Below, piece by piece: positions 44,908-51,835 of a stretch of DNA of 64,000 bases; the first letter of the stretch is position 1; every line of letters starts with the position of its first letter. The stretch is from positions 186,001 through 250,000 of the forward strand of contig JBBAAO010000001.1 of assembly GCA_041658205.1 (NCBI GenBank), read 5' to 3'. The translations under genes and the position numbers were made by a program. The DNA comes from Bacteroidota bacterium (GTDB lineage Bacteria; Bacteroidota; Ignavibacteria; UBA10030; UBA8401). A model generated the notes under the pieces. That model saw only the letters and a list, made by a program, of their open reading frames with translations, ran no database searches and had not been told where the DNA came from.

Positions 44908-45978
44908 ATGGATGTAGCATTAGTCTACAACGTGAAGAAGGAAGAGAACGAAGACGCGGCGAGCGTCGCTCAACCTTCGAGTCAACATCAACAAACGACT
45001 CACACACAAATACAAGTCACACCAAGCGCAGATGCATTTGCGGAATGGGATACTATCGAAACTATCCACGCCGTACGTAATGCACTTTCCCTTTGCCACT
45101 CCGTCTCTCTTATTGAAGCTGATGAAGATGCATTTGATACTTTGCGGTCATCGCGGCCGGATATTGTTTTTAATATTGCTGAAGGGCGTTTCGGAGCATC
45201 ACGTGAAGCACAAATCCCTGCGATACTTGAGATGTTGAACATCCCGTATACCGGTTCTGATCCTCTCACGCTTGGTATTTGCCTTGATAAGTCCCGCGCA
45301 AAAGAAATTCTCTCGTATTATAACATCGCTAATCCAAAATTTGCCGTCATATCCTCTCTCTCAGAACTTCAATCATTGAATTTTCCGGTTCCAGCAATGG
45401 TCAAACCACTCTTTGAGGGTTCAAGCAAAGGTATTTTTGATTCATCGCTTGTCCATTCCACTAAAGAATTGGTTGAGCAGGTGACGAAGGTGCTGGAAGA
45501 ATATGATGAACCAGCGTTGATCGAAGAATTTTTACCCGGCAGGGAATTTACCGTTGCAATGTTGGGGAATGGAAATGAGCTGAAAGTTCTTCCAATTGTC
45601 GAGATAAAATTTGATTCGCTACCAAGTGGAGTGAACCCGATCTACTCGTACGAAGCAAAATGGATATGGGATCAATCTTCCAATCCACTCGAGATTTTTG
45701 AATGTCCTGCTAAACTTGATACTCATCTAAAAACGGATATAGAAGTCCTTTGCCGGAATACCTATAACGCCCTTCGTTGTAGGGATTGGTCTAGAATCGA
45801 TGTCCGGTTAGACAAAAATGGCAGTCCAAATATCATTGAAATTAACCCTTTGCCTGGAATTCTTCCGAAAATTGAAGATAATTCATGTTTTCCCAAAGCG
45901 GCAAGAATGGCAGGATTGAATTATAACGAGATGTTAAATGCAGTGCTGGATGCGGGGATAAAGCGATACAATCTATAA
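44908..45978 (+). CDS. ATP-grasp ligase of the D-Ala-D-Ala-ligase-like group, first copy
   Basis: A 356-residue ATP-grasp enzyme expected to join an amine to a carboxyl-phosphate made with ATP. Recognisable parts are NIAEGRFGASREAQIPAILEMLNIPYTGSD (residues 90-119), VKPLFEGSSKGI near 168, ALIEEFLPGREFTVAML near 208 and the metal-binding IIEINPLPGI near 311. It differs from true Ddl: the N-terminal GG-x-S-x-E motif that binds D-Ala is replaced by ALVYNVKKEENEDAAS, and residues 12-45 are a Ser/Gln/Thr-rich insert. So the substrate is probably another amino acid. A second copy follows after 2 bases. Confidence 0.83.
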   Translation: MDVALVYNVKKEENEDAASVAQPSSQHQQTTHTQIQVTPSADAFAEWDTIETIHAVRNALSLCHSVSLIEADEDAFDTLRSSRPDIVFNIAEGRFGASREAQIPAILEMLNIPYTGSDPLTLGICLDKSRAKEILSYYNIANPKFAVISSLSELQSLNFPVPAMVKPLFEGSSKGIFDSSLVHSTKELVEQVTKVLEEYDEPALIEEFLPGREFTVAMLGNGNELKVLPIVEIKFDSLPSGVNPIYSYEAKWIWDQSSNPLEIFECPAKLDTHLKTDIEVLCRNTYNALRCRDWSRIDVRLDKNGSPNIIEINPLPGILPKIEDNSCFPKAARMAGLNYNEMLNAVLDAGIKRYNL

Positions 45979-45980
45979 TA

Positions 45981-47084
45981 ATGTCAACACCTGTTCACAT
46001 AGCGATTATCTATAATGAACCGACAATCGAGACCGATAATGGTCGAGAGTTTGCGTTTACCTCGGGGGTCGATCATGGACATAGCGGTGTGTGGGTATCT
46101 GCAGCCAAATCGGATGGGAGAATTGATCTTTCTGAAGTGGGTGTGATTGAAGAGAAAGAGGATATTCAAACCGCACTCCGCGCAATCGGTTATGAGACTT
46201 CGATCTTCAATATGTCTGATGATCTGGATCGTTTTTTAGCATATATCAAAGCGATGCAGCCCGAAGTGATCTTCAATATGGTGGAAAGTTTGGGTGACAA
46301 TGCCATTCACGAAATGCATGTTGCTGGTATTTATGAACTGCTTGGCATTTCTTATACCGGTTCCGGTCCTTGGACACTCGGTACATGTTTAAATAAGGCT
46401 CGGACAAAAGAATATTTGTTGCACAACGGAATTCCAACTGCAAAATTCAAACTAGTCGCAGACGTGAATCAGTTAACGGCGCAGAATTTCCAGTTATCAT
46501 TTCCGATTATTGTGAAACCGAGTGCTGAAGATGCGAGCGTTGGAATCGATAATAATTCCATCGTCAATACATTTGATGAGTTGAAAGAACGCATAGACTT
46601 TATTGTCAAGAAATTTGAAGAACCGGCGCTGATTGAAGAATATATTGAGGGAAGAGAATTGAATGTTGCAATCATCGGAAATGATCCTCCATTGGTTCTT
46701 CCGATTTCTGAGATAGATTTTTCTGGATTGCCTGCCCATTATCCGAAAATTGTTACCTACGATGCAAAATGGATGGATGGAACGAAAGAGTTTGAAGGAA
46801 CAAAAGGAATTTGCCCGGCACCATTACCGGATAACGTTGCGTTGGAAGTGAAAGATGTTGCCCTTCGTGCATACAAACTCATGGGTTGCAGGGATTATGC
46901 TCGGGTTGATATCCGTCTTTCGAAATCAATGCAACCATTTGTACTGGAAGTCAATCCAAACCCGGATCTTTCGGATGATGCCGGATATTTTCGTTCAGCT
47001 AAAACGTACGGGTTGTCGTATGCCGATGCGATCGGAAAGATTGTCGGCTTTGCCGTTGAGCGGCATAAAGAAAAGAAAAAGTAA
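45981..47084 (+). CDS. ATP-grasp ligase of the D-Ala-D-Ala-ligase-like group, second copy
   Basis: A 367-residue paralogue of the preceding gene. It shares FNMVESLGDNAIHEMHVAGIYELLGISYTGSG (about 96-127), VKPSAEDASVGI near 175, ALIEEYIEGRELNVAII near 215 and VLEVNPNPDLSDDAGY near 318. The last stretch lacks the Pro-Gly-(M/F)-Thr of Ddl that helps hold the second D-Ala. The N-terminus has a long insert with FTSGVDHGHSG. The divergence between the two copies suggests different substrates or successive ligations. Its stop overlaps the next start by one base (TAATG). Confidence 0.83.
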   Translation: MSTPVHIAIIYNEPTIETDNGREFAFTSGVDHGHSGVWVSAAKSDGRIDLSEVGVIEEKEDIQTALRAIGYETSIFNMSDDLDRFLAYIKAMQPEVIFNMVESLGDNAIHEMHVAGIYELLGISYTGSGPWTLGTCLNKARTKEYLLHNGIPTAKFKLVADVNQLTAQNFQLSFPIIVKPSAEDASVGIDNNSIVNTFDELKERIDFIVKKFEEPALIEEYIEGRELNVAIIGNDPPLVLPISEIDFSGLPAHYPKIVTYDAKWMDGTKEFEGTKGICPAPLPDNVALEVKDVALRAYKLMGCRDYARVDIRLSKSMQPFVLEVNPNPDLSDDAGYFRSAKTYGLSYADAIGKIVGFAVERHKEKKK

Positions 47085-47557
47085 TGTTAGTACGGAAAAC
47101 GGAACGGCAGGATTTTGATGCGATACGTTCCATTGTCATTGCTACGGAGGTATTTAGTCAAGAAGAGATCGGTATTGCTGTTGAACTGCTTGAAATTTAT
47201 CTGAACGATCCAAACCAGCAGGATTACGAAATTTTTTCGTATGTGGACGGGGAAGGAAAAGTTGCAGGGTATATTTGTATCGGACCAACACCCGCAACGG
47301 TTGCAACATTCGATCTTTACTGGATCGCTGTCGATCCGACAACACAGAGTAAGGGGATTGGAACAGTGCTGTTGAATTATACGGAGGATGTATTGCGACA
47401 GAGAGGAGGGCGATTGTTGATTGCCGAAACATCATCGACATCGAAGTACGATAATACGCGCCAGTTTTATGAGCGGAAGAAGTTTCAAAAGCTAGCACAT
47501 ATAAAAGAATATTATAAACCGAATGATGACTTGGTCATCTACGGCAAGTACCTTTAG
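47084..47557 (+). CDS. GNAT family acetyltransferase of the aminomutase operon
   Basis: A 157-residue GNAT protein. The acetyl-CoA loop is at about 84-99 (AVDPTTQSKGIGTVLL), preceded by DLYWI and followed by LLIAETSSTSKYDNTRQFYERKKF, the usual motif B. It starts within the stop of the second ATP-grasp gene and is followed after 44 bases by kamA. A GNAT next to lysine 2,3-aminomutase recalls AblB, which acetylates beta-lysine in archaea and some bacteria, but this protein is much shorter and is not clearly AblB. I infer N-acylation of an amino-acid or dipeptide product. Confidence 0.85.
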   Translation: MLVRKTERQDFDAIRSIVIATEVFSQEEIGIAVELLEIYLNDPNQQDYEIFSYVDGEGKVAGYICIGPTPATVATFDLYWIAVDPTTQSKGIGTVLLNYTEDVLRQRGGRLLIAETSSTSKYDNTRQFYERKKFQKLAHIKEYYKPNDDLVIYGKYL

Positions 47558-47601
47558 ATTTTTTACAAATTCATATTTTATCACAATAGAAGGCACTTTT
47601 T

Positions 47602-48759
47602 ATGGAACTCTGGCAGGAAATGCTAAGAGCAAGCGTTGACAGCGGTAAAGATCTTGTGGACAGATTCGGTTTTGATAAAGAACTTGCAGAAAAACTGAAT
47701 TCACTGTTTCATATTCGTATCAATCCATATTACTTAAGTCTGATACGATATCCTAACGACCCGATCTGGCTGCAATGTATTCCCGATGCGAAAGAATTGG
47801 AAGAAGACGGCTTCCCAGATGATCCGCTGAACGAAGATGCTCACAGCCCTGTTCCCAGTATTACCCATCGTTATCCAGACAGAGTGCTTTTCTTAACGAC
47901 AAGCCAATGTTCCATGTATTGCCGATTTTGTACGCGCAAACGCAAAGTAGGAGATTCTGGCAAAATCAGTATGAAATATATTCAAACCGGTTTGGACTAT
48001 ATCGCAGCGCATCCTGAGATTCGCGACGTCATATTATCCGGTGGCGATCCGTTGATGCTGACGGACGTAATGTTGGAAAAAATAATTGCCGGGCTCCGCG
48101 CAATTCCGCATGTGGAGATTATTCGTCTTGGCACAAAGATGCCGTGCGTGCTTCCGCAGCGTATTACACCCGCCCTTGTGAATATGATAAAAAAATATCA
48201 TCCAGTATATGTAAACACACACTTTAACCATCCCTGGGAGATTACACCGGAAGCAAAACGCGCTTGCGAAATGCTTGCTGATGCCGGAATTCCTGTGGGA
48301 AATCAGGCTGTGTTGATGAAAGGTGTCAACGATGATCCTGATGTGATGCTTGAATTGATGCGTAAACTGCTTGCCATTCGCGTTCGTCCATACTATTTGT
48401 ATCAGGCGGATATTACCAAAGGGGCAAATCATTTCAGAACACCAGTCAGCGTCGGTTTGGAGATTATGGACAAGCTTCGCGGCCATACATCCGGATTGGC
48501 GATACCTGCCTATGTGATTGATGCTCCCGGCGGCGGGGGAAAAATTCCGATTCTTCCGCAATATGTGCTTGGAAGAAACGGCAACAATATTATCATGCGT
48601 AATTTTAAGTACGAGATTTATGAATATCCGGATGTTGAGGAGGAGGAGAAAAAAGTCTCCGCCGATCAACAACAGATTGAGAAAAAATATCTGCGGAAAC
48701 GGAAGAGCGTACAGCGCAAGAAAACCTACAAGAAAGAAAAAGTGGAAGTGGCATCATAA
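47602..48759 (+). CDS. kamA: Lysine 2,3-aminomutase (KamA-family radical SAM enzyme)
   Basis: A 385-residue radical-SAM, PLP-dependent enzyme that moves the alpha-amino group of L-lysine to the beta position. The iron-sulfur motif C-x3-C-x2-C is Cys103, Cys107 and Cys110 (CSMYCRFCTRKRKVGDSG). The PLP lysine is Lys314 in DAPGGGGK. The two Asp residues that hold the lysine side chain in the clostridial enzyme match Asp270 (QADITKG) and Asp307 (IDAPGG). Length and residues fit KamA better than the shorter EpmB that modifies elongation factor P, but this call is not absolute. The C-terminal 45 residues are Lys/Arg-rich. It ends the operon before a strong terminator. Confidence 0.9.
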   Translation: MELWQEMLRASVDSGKDLVDRFGFDKELAEKLNSLFHIRINPYYLSLIRYPNDPIWLQCIPDAKELEEDGFPDDPLNEDAHSPVPSITHRYPDRVLFLTTSQCSMYCRFCTRKRKVGDSGKISMKYIQTGLDYIAAHPEIRDVILSGGDPLMLTDVMLEKIIAGLRAIPHVEIIRLGTKMPCVLPQRITPALVNMIKKYHPVYVNTHFNHPWEITPEAKRACEMLADAGIPVGNQAVLMKGVNDDPDVMLELMRKLLAIRVRPYYLYQADITKGANHFRTPVSVGLEIMDKLRGHTSGLAIPAYVIDAPGGGGKIPILPQYVLGRNGNNIIMRNFKYEIYEYPDVEEEEKKVSADQQQIEKKYLRKRKSVQRKKTYKKEKVEVAS

Positions 48760-48770
48760 CCATAGACAAA

Positions 48771-48799
48771 GTCCCGCCTCGTGCGGGATTTTTATTTTT
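48771..48799 (+). terminator. Rho-independent terminator after kamA
   Basis: GTCCCGC (48771-48777) pairs with GCGGGAT (48783-48789) around a 5-base loop and is followed by TTTTTATTTTT. It begins 12 bases after the stop and ends 9 bases before the next start codon. Confidence 0.92.
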
Positions 48800-48807
48800 A
48801 CAATCCC

Positions 48808-49365
48808 ATGGCAAAATCGAATTTAATTATTATGCTGTTTGGTTGTGGTTTATTGCTTTATATAGTAATTCTTCTTCCATTTCACCTTTATACTCCTACG
48901 CGGACATTCGATCCCCCTCATCTTCTCTGGCTGATTCATCTCATTCTTCTTTATATCCATGAAGCTGGGCATCTGATCTTTTCACTATTCGGAAGGACAA
49001 TATCTATTCTGGGTGGTTCGATAAATCAGATATTGATTCCGTTGATCTGGTTCTTTGTTGCCAAAAGGGAACAATCCATATTATCGAATGTTGCACTCTT
49101 TTTTACCGGTGTCAGCATTGTAGATGTTAGTCTATATATCAAAGATGCCGGTATGTTGCAACTTCCATTAATCGGAGGGTTGAGCATGTCGCATCATGAT
49201 TGGGCAAATCTCCTTAATGAATGGAGATTGATCGAGTATAGTTATACGATGGGTGAGGTAATGTTTTGGTGTGGAATGGGAATTGCCATCTATGGATTAT
49301 ATTCTTGTATTGCAACTACGCTACAAACCTACAGAACTACTTCAAAAACTCCATTCTCTTATTGA
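48808..49365 (+). CDS. Small membrane protein with HExxH motif, M50-like
   Basis: A 185-residue integral membrane protein with about five helices (roughly 6-28, 40-62, 78-105, 118-128 and 150-175). The second helix carries HEAGH (His51, Glu52, His55), the zinc-binding motif of intramembrane M50 site-2-type proteases. A later Asp or Asn that would complete the metal site is not obvious, so protease activity is uncertain. No ribosome binding site is clear, since the kamA terminator abuts the ATG. Its last seven bases overlap the converging kinase gene. Confidence 0.68.
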   Translation: MAKSNLIIMLFGCGLLLYIVILLPFHLYTPTRTFDPPHLLWLIHLILLYIHEAGHLIFSLFGRTISILGGSINQILIPLIWFFVAKREQSILSNVALFFTGVSIVDVSLYIKDAGMLQLPLIGGLSMSHHDWANLLNEWRLIEYSYTMGEVMFWCGMGIAIYGLYSCIATTLQTYRTTSKTPFSY

Positions 49366-51305
49366 GATCCTGAAAGTGTTGAGTGTATTGTGTTCAATAA
49401 TTTTTGGACTGTATACGGTTTTGGCAGCATTACGGCATCATACTCCTTCATCATTTCATTTTCAATATGCATGGTCGGATTACCGCTGGCGATGATAATT
49501 TTTATCGACGGTTTTATTTTTTTAAGGACAGGAATGGTTTTGGAACCATCTAACAGAGGCATAATCATATCACAAATAACAAGTTGAATTTCATTACTCA
49601 GTTTTGTGAAGAGTGCAATTGCTTCTGCGCCGTCTCGCGCGGTAATAGTCTTAAAGTTGCTTGATTCCAATGCTTCTTTTGCAATCTGAAGCATGGATGA
49701 TTCATCATCAACAATCATAATAAGTTCTTCATGTCCAAATGGGATTACCGATGGTTGTTCAATGTCTTTTTGAGTATGTACTGTGCGGGAGGGCAAATAT
49801 ACTTTAAACTTCGATCCTGTTCCAACCGTACTTTCCACCTCAATAAAACCGCTGTGGTTTTGTACGATGGACTGCACTGTTGAAAGGCCTATCCCTGTCC
49901 CTTTACCAATTTCCTTGGTCGTGAAAAATGGATCAAAAATTTTTCCCACAATTTCAGTCGGTATTCCATCTCCCGTGTCTTCCACCGTGATTTGAATATA
50001 TGAGCCTGGTTTAATGACACGTCCTTGTGCCGAACGTGAAGTTAAAAGTTGAAAATTATTACATTGTAAAGACAGAACACCCCCTGACGGCATGGCATCG
50101 CGGGCATTCACACAAAGATTCAATAGTATCTGATGCAGTTGTGTATGGTCTCCCATAATCATGTCGGTTTTGGTGTCCATCATGACACGGACATCGATAG
50201 ATTTTGGAAATGTTTCTTTTATAATGCTTTCAATTTCCTGCAGAATCGATTTCGGCGAAAAGACCGTTGTTTCCTGGTTTGCTCCTCTGGCAAAAAGTAA
50301 AATTTGTTTCACCATATTTGTGCCGCGGTGAATACCCCCTTCTATCATTGCCAAGAATTTTTTACTATTCTCATCATGCAATTGCCGTTGCAGTAACGGT
50401 ATGGCTAATAACATTGGACCAAAAACATTGTTCAAATCATGCGCAATACCGCCGGCAAGTTCGCCAATACTTTCCATCCGTTGTGAACGGTAGTACCGTG
50501 CTTCCAATTCCTTTTTATCTGTAACATCATCGGCAACTCCTAGAATTTGAACAGGTATCTTGTTTTCATCAGTGCTGAAGATTGTCGTTCGGGAATACAC
50601 CCACCGCCAGTTTCCTTCAAAGTGCTTTATCCGATAGGTAAAATCGACAACTTCTCCTCCAATCGAAGGTTTATGCCAAGTGTCGATTGCAATGAATTTT
50701 GCATGGTCTTCGGGGTGCAGCATTTGCTTGGCAACATCTTTTTGTTGAATAATGTTATTCGGAGAATATCCAAGTGCTTGTTGTATGCTGTTATTCACCC
50801 AAACAATAACATCCGTGCGAAGGTCATACACATAGATAATATTGGGTGTTGTATCCATAATTTTTTGTATGAATTTCTCCCGGTCCTTCAATTCACGTTC
50901 GATTGTCTTAAGATGACGCTTTTCTACTGCTTCCGTTAACGCCCTCTTTACGGCGGATGGCAACCGTTTTAAATTATTCTTAAGGATATAGTCCGTTGCT
51001 CCTTGCTGCAGACTTTCAACGGCATATTCTTCTCCGATGTTGCCGGAGACAAAAATGAATGGAATATCAGGATGTATTTTTTGGAGATCGAATAATGCCG
51101 ATTTACCATCATAGGCGGGTAGAGAAAAGTCCGAAATGATGAGGTCGTAATGTTCCGTCTGTAATCGGTTGAGGAAATCTTCTTTTGTTTCTGTTCGGAT
51201 TATATTGACGTTTAAACCGCTTTCTGTGAGGAATGCGTTCACCAATTCATAATCAGCTATACTATCTTCAAGATGGAGAATTGATATTAGTTTTCCCATA
51301 GACAT
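49359..51305 (-). CDS. Hybrid histidine kinase: receiver-PAS-kinase-receiver
   Basis: A 648-residue soluble signalling protein with no membrane helix. Domains in order: receiver 8-122 (LHLEDS acidic pair, phospho-Asp in IISDFSLP, Lys in ILKNNL), PAS/PAC 148-270, HisKA 285-345 with the phospho-His in GGIAHDLNNVFGP, HATPase 385-505 (CVNARDAMPSGG, DTGDGIP, GKGTGIGLSTVQSI), and a C-terminal receiver 525-645 (MIVDDES, VICDMIMPLLDGS). The kinase type (HDLNN) is the HisKA group often found in phosphorelays. It is the last gene of a minus-strand signalling set with the two genes upstream and may receive phosphate from them. Confidence 0.93.
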   Translation of the reverse strand: MSMGKLISILHLEDSIADYELVNAFLTESGLNVNIIRTETKEDFLNRLQTEHYDLIISDFSLPAYDGKSALFDLQKIHPDIPFIFVSGNIGEEYAVESLQQGATDYILKNNLKRLPSAVKRALTEAVEKRHLKTIERELKDREKFIQKIMDTTPNIIYVYDLRTDVIVWVNNSIQQALGYSPNNIIQQKDVAKQMLHPEDHAKFIAIDTWHKPSIGGEVVDFTYRIKHFEGNWRWVYSRTTIFSTDENKIPVQILGVADDVTDKKELEARYYRSQRMESIGELAGGIAHDLNNVFGPMLLAIPLLQRQLHDENSKKFLAMIEGGIHRGTNMVKQILLFARGANQETTVFSPKSILQEIESIIKETFPKSIDVRVMMDTKTDMIMGDHTQLHQILLNLCVNARDAMPSGGVLSLQCNNFQLLTSRSAQGRVIKPGSYIQITVEDTGDGIPTEIVGKIFDPFFTTKEIGKGTGIGLSTVQSIVQNHSGFIEVESTVGTGSKFKVYLPSRTVHTQKDIEQPSVIPFGHEELIMIVDDESSMLQIAKEALESSNFKTITARDGAEAIALFTKLSNEIQLVICDMIMPLLDGSKTIPVLKKIKPSIKIIIASGNPTMHIENEMMKEYDAVMLPKPYTVQKLLNTIHSTLSGSQ

Positions 51306-51385
51306 GTTCTTTCAAAATTTCCTATACTCATCATTTCGAGTGACTGCACAATTCATTTTTTGGTCATCTCATGAACGATTCATAA

Positions 51386-51835
51386 TTAATTCCCCGGAGG
51401 TGTTTCATTGATTAACGCCCAGAATAAGCCTACCTGATGTACCGCAGTTGTAAAATCTGAAAAAATTACTGGTTTAACGACATAAGCATTTACGCCGAGA
51501 TTATATGCTTCTAAGAGATCTTTTTCTTCACGCGACGAAGTGAGCATCACAACCGGAATAGTTTTCGTTTCCGGATACAACTTTAGTTGGCGAAGGACTT
51601 CAATACCATCTACTTTCGGCATTTTAATATCCAACAGAATTACTGCGGGATTTTCTTTTTTCCGTTCTGTATACATTCCACGATAGAACAGATAATCTAA
51701 TGCCAGTTCGCCGTCAGATAAATGAATAACGTCATTGGCGAGGTTATTGTCAGAAAGTGCCTCCAAAGTTAATTCAGCATCGCGTATGCTGTCTTCTACT
51801 AAAAGGATACGTTTAAATTTTTGATCCATATTCAT
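51386..51835 (-). CDS. Single-domain response regulator, Rcp1-like
   Basis: A 149-residue stand-alone receiver. The acidic pair is in LLVEDSIRDAE, the phospho-Asp near residue 68 in VILLDIKMPKVDG, the switch Thr in VVMLTSSREEKD and the Lys in AYVVKPV. The long loop after the second strand and the YLFYRGMY stretch are typical of Rcp1-like regulators that partner PAS/phytochrome-type kinases. It has no output domain, so it likely relays phosphate or acts by protein binding. It overlaps the end of the large kinase gene by one base. Confidence 0.93.
   Translation of the reverse strand: MNMDQKFKRILLVEDSIRDAELTLEALSDNNLANDVIHLSDGELALDYLFYRGMYTERKKENPAVILLDIKMPKVDGIEVLRQLKLYPETKTIPVVMLTSSREEKDLLEAYNLGVNAYVVKPVIFSDFTTAVHQVGLFWALINETPPGN

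Noticed and set aside
44908..47084. The two ATP-grasp genes as ordinary ddl for cell-wall synthesis
   Set aside because: Both lack the N-terminal D-Ala-binding motif, and a tandem pair beside kamA is unlike murein gene clusters.
47602..48759. kamA as EpmB, the elongation factor P lysine aminomutase
   Set aside because: Length, both side-chain-binding Asp residues and the neighbourhood fit lysine 2,3-aminomutase better, and no epmA or efp gene is near. It is not fully excluded.
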